Shown piece by piece: positions 17,386 to 24,986 of a stretch of 64,000 nucleotides of DNA; the first letter of the stretch is position 1; each line of letters starts with the position of its first letter. Made by a program: the position numbers and the translations under genes. The stretch is taken from NCBI GenBank assembly GCA_038747545.1, contig JBCDJT010000010.1, positions 1-64,000 on the forward strand, read 5' to 3'. The stretch is from JBCCMF01 sp038747545 (GTDB lineage Bacteria > Bacteroidota > Rhodothermia > Rhodothermales > JBCCMF01). Under the pieces are notes generated by a model that had not been told where the DNA came from, did not search any database, and saw only the letters and a list, made by a program, of their open reading frames with translations.

Positions 17386-18129
17386 ATGTGCTCTCCATAT
17401 CATCACCTCTCTACCACCGTGAGCCGAAGCGACACGCCAACGCAGGCCCCCAAAGTGCTGCTCGTTGACGACGAAGACGACATCCTGGCCCTGCTCCAGT
17501 ACAACATGGGCCTGGAAGGCTACACCACCGTGCTCGCTCGCAACGGGGTAGAGGCGCTGGAGAAAGCCGCCACTGAGCGTCCCAACCTCATCATCCTGGA
17601 CGTGATGATGCCCAAGATGGATGGCATTGAAGTGTGCCGCCGTCTGCGCGAAGATGCGCACCTACGCAACACCACCGTCATGATGCTGACGGCGCGGAGC
17701 GAGGACCAGGATTACATCGAAGGCCTTGGCGTAGGCGCCGACCTGTACCTGACCAAGCCGATCTCGATGCCCGTGCTCGTCAGCCAAGTCAATGCGCTCT
17801 TTCGCATCGCCGACCGCAGCACCGAGGCGCCGGATGTGCTGAGCGTACACGACCTGCGCATCGACCGCAGCCGCTACCGCGTCACGCGAGCCGAGGATGG
17901 TGAGACCGTGCCGTTCCGGTTGCCGCGCAAAGAGTTTGAGCTGCTCTACTTCCTCGCCTCGCGGCCGGGCAAGGTATACAGCCGCCAAGAACTGCTCGAC
18001 CAAGTCTGGGGCCAGGAGGTCTACGTAGTGGACCGAACCGTGGATGTCCATGTGCGCAAGATCCGCGAGAAGATTGGGGCGGCGTACATCGAGACGGTGA
18101 AGGGCGTTGGCTATCGATTCAAGGAGTAG
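17386..18129 (+). CDS. Response regulator, OmpR/PhoB family
   Basis: 247 aa. Receiver domain: acidic pocket D-D-E (28-30), phospho-acceptor Asp72 in L-I-I-L-D-V-M-M-P, conserved Lys124 in L-T-K-P. The C-terminal winged helix begins near 150, with R-L-P-R-K-E-F-E-L-L and the recognition-helix region V-Y-V-V-D-R-T-V-D-V-H-V-R-K-I-R-E-K-I. It binds DNA when phosphorylated by the sensor kinase encoded directly downstream. GTG 17419 would remove 11 residues and is a credible alternative start. The pair resembles PhoB/PhoR but no pst/phoU genes are nearby, so a phosphate role is unproven. Confidence 0.93.
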   Translation: MCSPYHHLSTTVSRSDTPTQAPKVLLVDDEDDILALLQYNMGLEGYTTVLARNGVEALEKAATERPNLIILDVMMPKMDGIEVCRRLREDAHLRNTTVMMLTARSEDQDYIEGLGVGADLYLTKPISMPVLVSQVNALFRIADRSTEAPDVLSVHDLRIDRSRYRVTRAEDGETVPFRLPRKEFELLYFLASRPGKVYSRQELLDQVWGQEVYVVDRTVDVHVRKIREKIGAAYIETVKGVGYRFKE

Positions 18130-18202
18130 CACTGTGCGCATACCGCAACCTGAACGGACCATTCGGGTAGAGCACCAATCTGTTGGTTCTGTGACGTCCA
18201 CC

Positions 18203-19333
18203 ATGTCGAAGCATCCGCTCCGCAAACGCCTCCGCCAGCTTGGCCTCAACATCGTGGCGCTGCGCATTGCGCTAGGCACAGGCGCCGCCGCACTGGCTTG
18301 CGGGCTGGTGCTCGCCTCACAGTGGGCACCGCTCACCGCTGGCGTGGCGTGTCTTGCGGCCCTGCTGGTGACGCTGTTGGCCTACGGCATGGCGTACCTC
18401 GTGCTACATCAGCGCATGATGCTGGCACAATCCACGTTGCGGCAGATCCGAAAGCACCAGTTCGAGAACCTAGATGCGGCCCAGATCGAACCCCGCGACG
18501 AGCTCGACGCGCTCACGCTGCAGGTATACCGCACGGGGTTGGTGTTAGAGAAAGAAATCCAAGAGTTGCGCAAGGTGGAGAATTACCGCCGCGAGTTTCT
18601 TGGCAACGTGTCGCACGAGCTCAAGACGCCCATCTTTGCCATCCAAGGCTTTGCGGAAACGCTCATCGACGGGGCAATCCGCAACGAGAGTGTGAGCGAG
18701 ATCTTTGTGCAGAAGATCTTGCGCAACGCCAAGCGGCTGAGCAACCTGTCGCAAGACCTCTCGGCTATCGCCCGCATCGAGATGGGCGAGTTGAAGATGG
18801 ACTTTGAGCCGTTCAGCTTCACCCGGCTCCTCGACGAAGTCCTCGAATCGCTCGGTCCCATCGCCGAGGCCAAGAACATGAGCCTGCACACGCACATCTC
18901 CGGCACGTTACCCACGGCGTGGGGCGACCGTGAGCGCATCGCGCAGGTACTGACCAACCTGATTGACAACGCCATCAAGTACAATGACCCCAACGGCGTG
19001 GTTGAGGTGGTGGCCCGCCCGCTCAGCGACGGCTCGCTCAAGATCTCGGTCGTTGACGACGGCATTGGTATTGCGCCGCAGCACATCCAGCGTCTCACCG
19101 AGCGCTTCTACCGGGTGGATACCAGCCGGTCGCGCGTGCAAGGCGGTACAGGCCTAGGACTGGCCATTGTGAAGCACATCCTGGCAGCGCACGGGCAAAA
19201 CCTGCTGGTAGAAAGCAATCCAGGACGCGGCTCCACGTTCGGCTTTGGGCTGAAGTCAGCCGTGACCGAACGCTTGGCGGAGGCCACGCCCGCACGGGTG
19301 CTCCCGCCCTCGGCCTCGGTGGCGTCGGTATAA
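18203..19333 (+). CDS. Sensor histidine kinase, PhoR-like
   Basis: 376 aa from ATG 18203; GTG 18134, five bases after the regulator stop, would add a hydrophilic 23-residue leader. Two membrane helices (about 17-40 and 44-68) enclose almost no periplasmic loop, so it probably senses within the membrane or cytoplasm. Then a short linker, HisKA with the H-box S-H-E-L-K-T-P (His138), N-box L-I-D-N-A-I-K-Y-N, G1 D-D-G-I-G-I and G2 G-T-G-L-G-L-A-I-V-K-H. There is no PAS or HAMP domain. It forms an operon with the PhoB-type regulator and is followed by a strong terminator. Confidence 0.93.
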   Translation: MSKHPLRKRLRQLGLNIVALRIALGTGAAALACGLVLASQWAPLTAGVACLAALLVTLLAYGMAYLVLHQRMMLAQSTLRQIRKHQFENLDAAQIEPRDELDALTLQVYRTGLVLEKEIQELRKVENYRREFLGNVSHELKTPIFAIQGFAETLIDGAIRNESVSEIFVQKILRNAKRLSNLSQDLSAIARIEMGELKMDFEPFSFTRLLDEVLESLGPIAEAKNMSLHTHISGTLPTAWGDRERIAQVLTNLIDNAIKYNDPNGVVEVVARPLSDGSLKISVVDDGIGIAPQHIQRLTERFYRVDTSRSRVQGGTGLGLAIVKHILAAHGQNLLVESNPGRGSTFGFGLKSAVTERLAEATPARVLPPSASVASV

Positions 19334-19337
19334 AACG

Positions 19338-19373
19338 AAACGTCCAGTTCCCCCACCAAGGAACTGGACGTTT
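19338..19373 (+). terminator. Rho-independent terminator of the two-component operon
   Basis: A perfect 14-bp stem (AAACGTCCAGTTCC with GGAACTGGACGTTT) around an 8-base loop, ending in a T-run, begins four bases after the kinase stop codon. It would also work on the opposite strand. Confidence 0.9.
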
Positions 19374-19516
19374 TCCCACCAGAATAAGCGCGCACTACAA
19401 GAGATGTGATCTATCGCGCTTGTGGTTCCCAATCTACGGTAAGGGGCGTCTGGCGTCAGTCAGTCATAACCATGTATGTACTGTAGGGGAAACCCTCACA
19501 CCCTACTCCCTCCGGC

Positions 19517-20185
19517 ATGCTGTACCTCATCCCCACGCCCATTGGCAACCTCGAAGACCTGACGTTTCGCGCGGCCCGACTGCTCAGTGAGGTGGACCTG
19601 ATCGCCTGCGAGGATACCCGTACGTCTGGGCGCTTGCTCAGCCACTACCAGATCCAAACGCCGCGCACCAGCTATCACGACCACAACAAGGTCGGGAAGA
19701 CGCCGCAGCTGATTGCGCAGATGGAGGCAGGGCAGACCATCGCGCTCATCACCGATGCTGGGTCACCGGGGATCTCAGACCCCGGCTTCTACTTGGTTCG
19801 TGCATGCGCCGAGGCCGATATCCGCGTGGAGGCGCTGCCGGGCGCGTCGGCGCTGATACCAGCGCTCACCGCCAGCGGCCTACCGACGGATCGGTTCACG
19901 TTCGAGGGCTTCTTGCCACAAAAGAAAGGACGGCAAACCCGGATGCGCCTGTTAGCTGAGGAGCGGCGCACGATGGTGCTCTACGAGTCGCCGCATCGGC
20001 TGGTGAAAACGCTGCGGCAGCTTGGCGAGGTGTTTGGCGAAGAGCGTCCGGCCGCCGTGGCGCGCGAGTTGACGAAGAAGTTCGAAGAGGTGCAGCGCGG
20101 AACGCTGGCTGAATTGCACACGTACTTCGGAGCTCAACCCAAGGTGCGTGGTGAGATCGTGTTGGTCGTAGGCGGCGCTCCCTAA
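19517..20185 (+). CDS. rsmI: 16S rRNA (cytidine1402-2'-O)-methyltransferase
   Basis: 222 aa, slightly shorter than the E. coli protein because the C-terminal small domain is reduced. Recognised by L-I-P-T-P-I-G-N-L-E-D-L-T-F-R-A, A-C-E-D-T-R-T-S-G-R-L-L, I-T-D-A-G-S-P-G-I-S-D-P-G and Y-E-S-P-H-R-L, the tetrapyrrole-methylase-fold motifs specific to RsmI. It uses S-adenosylmethionine to methylate the ribose of C1402 in the decoding centre of 16S rRNA, together with RsmH. It stands between a terminator and a thioredoxin-fold gene 14 bases downstream, with which it may be co-transcribed. Confidence 0.95.
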   Translation: MLYLIPTPIGNLEDLTFRAARLLSEVDLIACEDTRTSGRLLSHYQIQTPRTSYHDHNKVGKTPQLIAQMEAGQTIALITDAGSPGISDPGFYLVRACAEADIRVEALPGASALIPALTASGLPTDRFTFEGFLPQKKGRQTRMRLLAEERRTMVLYESPHRLVKTLRQLGEVFGEERPAAVARELTKKFEEVQRGTLAELHTYFGAQPKVRGEIVLVVGGAP

Positions 20186-20199
20186 ACGTTACCAGCTCT

Positions 20200-20697
20200 A
20201 TGCGCACTGTCCTCGGCGTTCTCTTCTCGGCGCTTCTCGTCCCCACCGCGTTTGCCCAAGCGCCCGACAGCACGCGATCCGAAGCGGAGCAGTTCGTGGC
20301 CAACCTGATCGAGACGGATGGCATCCACGTCGTGCATTTCTGGGCGCCGTGGTGCGGCAACTCGCGCCATGAGCTTGAGAACGGCTTCGGCCGCGTGATC
20401 GACGACAACGAAGACGTCTCCTTCACCTTCGTGACGGTGCGCAACAACGGCAACAACGGGGAAGCCACGCTGCGCAACTACGGCATCGACGAGCGCGTGC
20501 CCCGGCTGGCCCACCCCGGCAGCTTCTCTGACGACGGGCGCCCCGTGTTTCTGGGCCACACCGTTTACTGGACCCCGACCACCTGGATCTACCACCGCAA
20601 CGGCCGTATGGCGTTTGCCATGAACTACGGCGAGGTGACGCCTGAATTTCTGCAATCCCTCATCGACGCCACCCGGTCGGAGTGGCCGCATGACTGA
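20200..20697 (+). CDS. Exported thioredoxin-fold protein with a single active-site cysteine
   Basis: 165 aa with a signal peptide ending A-F-A-Q (about 1-20). The thioredoxin core reads V-V-H-F-W-A-P-W-C-G-N-S-R-H-E-L, so the usual C-x-x-C is C-x-x-S (Cys52, Ser55), and there is no other Cys. A cis-proline segment (W-T-P-T-T-W-I-Y) follows. The lone N-terminal Cys could form mixed disulfides, but the protein cannot act as a normal dithiol reductase. The arrangement recalls monothiol or peroxiredoxin/TlpA-like proteins. It lies 14 bases after rsmI; no partner is obvious. Confidence 0.8.
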   Translation: MRTVLGVLFSALLVPTAFAQAPDSTRSEAEQFVANLIETDGIHVVHFWAPWCGNSRHELENGFGRVIDDNEDVSFTFVTVRNNGNNGEATLRNYGIDERVPRLAHPGSFSDDGRPVFLGHTVYWTPTTWIYHRNGRMAFAMNYGEVTPEFLQSLIDATRSEWPHD

Positions 20698-20768
20698 GCA
20701 CCTGCTGCTCAAGCCTGCGAGGGCCTGGGGGACGCTGCCGCCAAACCCAACCTGTTCAGCATATTGTC

Positions 20769-20800
20769 CGGTGCCCGCATTGAATCCGTCGGGCGCACCG
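20769..20800 (+). terminator. Possible hairpin before the GntR operon
   Basis: CGGTGCCCG (20769-20777) can pair, with a two-base bulge, with CGGGCGCACCG (20790-20800). There is no real T-run, so it may be a weak terminator of the upstream gene or only a promoter-proximal structure. Confidence 0.3.
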
Positions 20801-20802
20801 TC

Positions 20803-20810
20803 TATATTCA
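20803..20810 (+). promoter_or_regulatory. TAnnTT-type -7 box of the GntR operon
   Basis: TATATTCA lies 31 bases before GTG 20841 and ends two bases before the 16-bp operator, so RNA polymerase and repressor would compete here. Confidence 0.5.
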
Positions 20811-20811
20811 G

Positions 20812-20827
20812 CGATTGTATACAATCG
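20812..20827. promoter_or_regulatory. GntR-type operator, perfect 16-bp palindrome
   Basis: CGATTGTATACAATCG is a perfect inverted repeat 13 bases before the GntR start codon. The core TTGTATACAA fits the TnGTnnACnA type of site bound by FadR-subfamily GntR regulators. Its position across the expected transcription start suggests autorepression of the whole operon. Confidence 0.8.
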
Positions 20828-20840
20828 ACAAGAGTAGACC

Positions 20841-21494
20841 GTGGGCCTCAAACGCATCGACCATAAGGATCTCGGCCAGCTTACCTACCACCAGGTGAAG
20901 GAGCTCATTGTACGCAAGGCGTTGCGGCCGGGCGCCCACATCCGGCAGGACGAGATGGCGCAGCAGCTGGGCGTGAGCCGGACGCCGCTGCTCAAGGCAC
21001 TCAACCTGCTAGAGCGCGACCTGCTGGTCGAGTTCATCCCCCGGCGTGGCTACTTCGTGAAGCAGTACACGTACGCCGAAATGCGCGAGGTCTTTCAAGT
21101 GCGCGAGGTGCTCGAAGGGCTTGCTGCCCGCCTCGCCGCCGCGCATATCACACCTCATGAGACAGCCTACCTACGCGGCCTCTTTGCCCCGTTTCAGGGT
21201 ACCGCTCCTATCGATGCCGCAGCGTATGAGTCGGCAGATCAGGCGTTTCACCGGCAGATTGCAGCCATCGGGGCCAACACGGTGCTGGCAAAGCTGGAGG
21301 TGATGCGCAACGTGCAGGTGCTGGCCTACCAGATGGGCCTACACCTCAGCCCTGAGCAGACCTTGGCCGACCACGCCGCCATCATCGACGCACTGGAGCA
21401 GCGTGATGGCGTCACTGCCGAGCAACTGATGCGAGAACACATCCACGCAGGCACGCGCATGATTGAGCAGCACCTTGCCGAGGGACAACCATGA
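20841..21494 (+). CDS. GntR-family regulator, FadR/FCD subfamily
   Basis: 217 aa, GTG start. The N-terminal winged helix (about 10-70) has L-R-P-G-A-H-I-R-Q-D-E-M-A-Q-Q-L-G-V-S-R-T-P, the standard GntR recognition helix. The C-terminal all-helical FCD domain contains the metal/ligand pattern R-E-V-L-E-G-L-A-A, D-Q-A-F-H, D-H-A-A-I-I-D-A-L and R-E-H-I. Such regulators repress sugar-acid or carboxylate catabolism and are released by the substrate. It overlaps the downstream transporter by four bases (ATGA). The 16-bp palindrome just upstream is the likely operator. Confidence 0.93.
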   Translation: MGLKRIDHKDLGQLTYHQVKELIVRKALRPGAHIRQDEMAQQLGVSRTPLLKALNLLERDLLVEFIPRRGYFVKQYTYAEMREVFQVREVLEGLAARLAAAHITPHETAYLRGLFAPFQGTAPIDAAAYESADQAFHRQIAAIGANTVLAKLEVMRNVQVLAYQMGLHLSPEQTLADHAAIIDALEQRDGVTAEQLMREHIHAGTRMIEQHLAEGQP

Positions 21495-22876
21495 GCACAC
21501 TTGCAACCCGCACCCCAAGGACGCGCCAGCGGTTTGTGCTGATCGGGCTGCTGTTCGTCCACTCCGTCAACACCATCATGGACCGCGTGGCCATCTCGGC
21601 AGCCCGCGACCCCATCATGCAAGATCTGGGCATCAATGACCAGATGATGGGCTACATCTTCGGTATCTTTGCGCTCGGCTACGCGCTCTTCCAAATTCCG
21701 TCGGGGTGGTTCGCCGACCGGTTTGGACCACGGAAAGCGCTTACGTGGGTCGTCTCGATCTGGAGCACCTTCACCATGCTCACTGGGGCCGCCTGGAACG
21801 CGGCGTCGATGCTGGTACTGCGCTTCCTCTTCGGCGCGGGCGAGGCGGGCGCATTTCCCGGTGCCACGCGGGCGTTCTACCGCTGGCTGCCCGTGCGCGA
21901 GCGCGGTATGGCCCACGGCATCAACTTCTCGGGGACACGGCTGGGCGGCGCCATCGCGCTCTTCCTCATTCCCGGCATGATCGCTCTGGTAGGCTGGCGC
22001 TGGACGTTCGTCATCAACGGCTTCCTGGGCATCGTGTGGGCCGCCGCATGGCTGTTGTGGTTCCGCGACGAGCCTCGCGACAACGCCAAGATCAACGCCG
22101 CAGAGGTCGAGTACATCGAGGAGGGACAGGCCGAAGACTTTGGCGGAGAGGACAAGGGTACGTTCGGGCAGATCTTTACGTCGTCGAACATGCTGCTGGC
22201 GATGTACCAGTACTTCGCAGGCAACGTCACCTTCTTTGTGACCTACACGTGGCTGCTGCCCTACCTCACCGACACCTGGGGCCAGACCGCGGCCATCTAC
22301 GCGCCGCTGCCGCTGCTGATGGGCGCAGCAGGCAATCTGGCCTCGGGCAGCTTGGTCACGGGCCTCTACAAGCGCGGCTATGCTGTTGCCTCGCGGCGCG
22401 TGCCTGCCATCATCGGCTTCCTCCTCGGCACCGTGGGGCTCGTGCTCGCCACGCAGCTTGACGGGCTCGGGCCGTTCATCATCGTCTTCAGCATCGCCAT
22501 CTTCGGCGTGGACATGACGCTGAGCCCCAGCTGGGCGTTCTGTATGGACATCGGCGGCGACAAGTCGGGCGCGGTGTCGGCGTCGATGAATATGGTGGGC
22601 AACCTCGGCTCAGCCATGAGCGCGGTGCTCTTCCCGTTCTTCGTGGCCAGCGTCACGATCCCTGGCCTCGTGCCCGCCACGGGCTCGGCCAATTCGTTCT
22701 TCATCTTCTGCGCTGTGCTCAACGTGATCGCCGTGGGCGCGTGGCTGCTGATGAACCCGAACCGCCCGGTAGACACCAGCCGCACACCCGAGCAGGTCCG
22801 CCTCCGCGTCATTGCCTTCGGTGTGCTGCTCTTCGCAGGCACCACTGGGCTCATCCTCTACAATCTCTTCTTCTAA
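21491..22876 (+). CDS. MFS transporter, anion:cation symporter (ACS) family
   Basis: 461 aa with twelve predicted membrane helices. The segment between helices 2 and 3 reads G-W-F-A-D-R-F-G-P-R-K, and G-A-G-E-A-G-A-F-P-G-A-T-R-A matches the ACS family signature (hexuronate, glucarate, tartrate, phthalate and sialic-acid-like carriers). It is translationally coupled to the GntR gene (ATGA overlap) and followed by a sugar isomerase-type gene, so it should import the substrate of this operon, probably a sugar acid or other organic anion. The exact substrate cannot be decided. Confidence 0.92.
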   Translation: MSTLATRTPRTRQRFVLIGLLFVHSVNTIMDRVAISAARDPIMQDLGINDQMMGYIFGIFALGYALFQIPSGWFADRFGPRKALTWVVSIWSTFTMLTGAAWNAASMLVLRFLFGAGEAGAFPGATRAFYRWLPVRERGMAHGINFSGTRLGGAIALFLIPGMIALVGWRWTFVINGFLGIVWAAAWLLWFRDEPRDNAKINAAEVEYIEEGQAEDFGGEDKGTFGQIFTSSNMLLAMYQYFAGNVTFFVTYTWLLPYLTDTWGQTAAIYAPLPLLMGAAGNLASGSLVTGLYKRGYAVASRRVPAIIGFLLGTVGLVLATQLDGLGPFIIVFSIAIFGVDMTLSPSWAFCMDIGGDKSGAVSASMNMVGNLGSAMSAVLFPFFVASVTIPGLVPATGSANSFFIFCAVLNVIAVGAWLLMNPNRPVDTSRTPEQVRLRVIAFGVLLFAGTTGLILYNLFF

Positions 22877-22904
22877 TTCAGCGACCTCCCCTCGCGCACC
22901 CTGC

Positions 22905-23876
22905 ATGATCGAATTCAAGAACGCCGTCATTACCAGCTTTGTCAGCAAGACGAAGGACCGCTTCCACGAGTACAACGAAGAGAAGACGCTGCCCGAGCGG
23001 CTGGAACTGGTCTCAGCGATGGAGGGCGTGACCGGCGTCGAGGTCGTCTTCCCGTATGAGGTGTTAGACGACCCCGCCGCGATGAAAACGCTCGTGGCCG
23101 AGAACGGCTTGGCGATTGCCGCCGTCAACGTCAACATCAAAGGCGAGCCGCAATTCCGAGACGGCGGCCTCTCCTCCACGGACAAAGCTGTACGCGACGA
23201 GGCCATCAGCTACATCCACCGCGCCAAGGACTACGCCGCCGCCGTTGGCGCCGACAAGGTGACGTGCTGCCCCCTGGCCGATGGCTACGAGTTCAGCTTC
23301 CAGTACGACTACGCTACCGCCCGCCGCAACATCCTCGACACGCTAGGCCGCGCCGCCGACTATCGCCGCGAGATCCCGCTGTTCGTGGAGTACAAACCGA
23401 GCGAGACGCGCGGCCGCTGCTACCTCGACACCGCCGCCAAGACCCTGTGCGCGCTCAACGACATCGGCATCCGCGAGCTGGGCGTGACGCTCGACTTTGG
23501 CCACGCGCTCTACGGCAATGAGCACCCCGCCGAGGCCCTGGCGCTGCTCGCCGAGAGCGACTTCCCGTACTACCTCCACATCAACGACAACAACGGCCGC
23601 TGGGACTGGGACTACATGGTGGGCACGCACAACTTGCTCAGCTACATCGAATTCCTGTTCTACGCCCAGGAGTACGACTACGACGACTTCTTCACCTCCG
23701 ACACCTCGCCCACACGTTGGGACATTCGCGGCACGTTTGAGGTCAACGCCCGCCTCTCCGAGAAGCTGTGGAAACGCCTCTACGCCATCGACCGCGACGA
23801 CCTGAAGCGTCGCATTGCAGGAGGCGATTACCTCCACACGTGGCGCTTCATCGAGGAGGAGTTGCTGCGGATTTGA
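22905..23876 (+). CDS. Sugar phosphate isomerase/epimerase-like TIM barrel protein
   Basis: 323 aa from ATG 22905, 28 bases after the transporter stop. Xylose-isomerase-like TIM barrel: G-V-T-G-V-E-V-V-F-P-Y-E, an internal E-Y-K-P-S-E-T-R strand with the metal-binding Glu, L-D-F-G-H-A-L-Y with Asp/His ligands, H-I-N-D-N-N-G-R-W-D-W-D and a late Glu in T-F-E-V-N-A. These divalent-metal ligands are all present, so it should be active. Third gene of the GntR-MFS operon, where it would isomerise or epimerise the imported compound. No kinase or aldolase gene follows, so the remaining steps must be encoded elsewhere. Confidence 0.88.
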   Translation: MIEFKNAVITSFVSKTKDRFHEYNEEKTLPERLELVSAMEGVTGVEVVFPYEVLDDPAAMKTLVAENGLAIAAVNVNIKGEPQFRDGGLSSTDKAVRDEAISYIHRAKDYAAAVGADKVTCCPLADGYEFSFQYDYATARRNILDTLGRAADYRREIPLFVEYKPSETRGRCYLDTAAKTLCALNDIGIRELGVTLDFGHALYGNEHPAEALALLAESDFPYYLHINDNNGRWDWDYMVGTHNLLSYIEFLFYAQEYDYDDFFTSDTSPTRWDIRGTFEVNARLSEKLWKRLYAIDRDDLKRRIAGGDYLHTWRFIEEELLRI

Positions 23877-23893
23877 GCGTCATAGACGTTGAG

Positions 23894-24316
23894 CTATGTG
23901 GCTGATTTCTGAAGCGTCTCCAGCAATTCGTCGTAATCCTGCTCCACTTGCCCCGCCAAGTCACGAAGGCACTGTTCGACTTCCTGCTCCAACTCTGCCT
24001 TTTGCCTCCAACGCACCCACCAACCGGTCAACACACGACTAGCTTTTTGATAGATTGGATAAGCACTTCTGGGCTCTACAGTGAGACTTTCTGAGTACGG
24101 TAACCCAACAGGACTTACCCCCTCCTGAGTAATAACTACGTGAGGTAATAGCGGTGGCCAATAAACAACCACGATTGTCAGAGTACCTTTCTCAAATAGA
24201 ACATAGTCGTACTGATCACGTGAGTCAAACTCTAGGATAGGTTGCTCGAAGTCATGCTTTTCGCACAAGAACTCGAATGCCTTCTCAGCTAAGGCTAACA
24301 GGTTGACGTCGGTCAA
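23894..24316 (-). CDS. Uncharacterised 140-aa protein
   Basis: Not recognised. The frame opens with TTG 24316, separated by one base from the stop of the upstream phosphoribosyltransferase gene, and contains no internal Met, so TTG with translational coupling is the only reasonable start. The protein is soluble, with a central beta-rich part (Y-D-Y-V-L-F-E-K-G-T-L-T-I-V-V-V-Y-W-P-P) and a Glu/Gln-rich helical C-terminus that could be a coiled coil. The DNA is visibly more A/T-rich than its neighbours and uses codons such as AGA, TTA and ATA that are rare around it, which suggests recent transfer. Function unknown. Confidence 0.6.
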   Translation of the reverse strand: MTDVNLLALAEKAFEFLCEKHDFEQPILEFDSRDQYDYVLFEKGTLTIVVVYWPPLLPHVVITQEGVSPVGLPYSESLTVEPRSAYPIYQKASRVLTGWWVRWRQKAELEQEVEQCLRDLAGQVEQDYDELLETLQKSAT

Positions 24317-24317
24317 A

Positions 24318-24887
24318 TTACCCCTGGTCGCGCAGGTTGAGATCGAGCAGCGAATCCACCCAGACGCCTTCCGATTCGAGGCGGGCCTTGCCGCCGCTCC
24401 AGGTGAAGTTGAACAGCGTCAGCAGCCCGACGACGTAGAAGCCGTCGCTGCGCAGCAGGTTGATGGCGCGGATGGCCGTGCGCCCGCTGTTGATGATGTC
24501 GTCGAGCAGCACCACCGGGTTGCTGCGGTCGAGCGGGCCTTCCACTAGCCGACGCCGACCGTGTGGCTTGCGCTGGTCGCGGATGAAGCCGCCTTTGAAG
24601 CGGGGCGCCCCTGGCGCGCACAGCACGGAGGCCACGATGGCATGTGCGCCGAAGCCGTAGCCTGCCACTTGATGGACATTCTTGCCGCGTAACCGCTCTG
24701 AGATTACGGAGCCCACTTCGTTGATGACCTCGCCATCCAACATCGGCGCGCGCGTATCAAGGAGCCAGCCGATGGGTTGCCCCCGGGGGTCCGTGATGAG
24801 TTCTTGCTCCCGCCGCACCAACGCCTGTTCGTACAGGCGCCGCCCCAAGTCGGCTAGATTCACTGACGTAACAGACGGATCAGGCAT
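24318..24887 (-). CDS. Phosphoribosyltransferase, orotate-PRTase-like
   Basis: 189 aa. The PRPP-binding loop reads V-V-L-L-D-D-I-I-N-S-G-R-T-A (residues 125-138), as in type I phosphoribosyltransferases. An N-terminal helix and I-G-W-L-L-D-T-R resemble PyrE, and A-G-Y-G-F-G-A-H-A-I-V-A-S-V is the flexible-loop region of the fold. It could be a true orotate phosphoribosyltransferase for pyrimidine synthesis or a paralogue; no other pyr gene is near. It is the first gene of a two-gene minus-strand unit with the 140-aa orphan, and lies downstream of glyA, separated by about 100 bases and a possible weak terminator. Confidence 0.75.
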   Translation of the reverse strand: MPDPSVTSVNLADLGRRLYEQALVRREQELITDPRGQPIGWLLDTRAPMLDGEVINEVGSVISERLRGKNVHQVAGYGFGAHAIVASVLCAPGAPRFKGGFIRDQRKPHGRRRLVEGPLDRSNPVVLLDDIINSGRTAIRAINLLRSDGFYVVGLLTLFNFTWSGGKARLESEGVWVDSLLDLNLRDQG

Positions 24888-24933
24888 ACAGCAAAGGGGA
24901 AACGAAAAGCGACCAGTGGCCTTGATTGGACAG

Positions 24934-24958
24934 GAAACGTGCTACCCGCCCGCGTTTC
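24934..24958 (-). terminator. Possible weak terminator after glyA
   Basis: GAAACG at 24934-24939 pairs with CGTTTC at 24953-24958 across a GC-rich loop, 29 bases past the glyA stop on the minus strand. No T-run follows. Confidence 0.3.
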
Positions 24959-24986
24959 GATTCGTTCCACCAAGTATTGGCCGCAA

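Noticed and set aside
17386..19333. Naming the two-component pair phoB/phoR
   Set aside because: The architecture fits but no pst or phoU genes are nearby, the kinase lacks a PAS domain, and many similar pairs have other roles.
24318..24887. Naming the phosphoribosyltransferase gene pyrE
   Set aside because: The PRPP loop fits the fold, but the residues that separate orotate enzymes from paralogues could not be checked by eye, and no pyr gene is linked.
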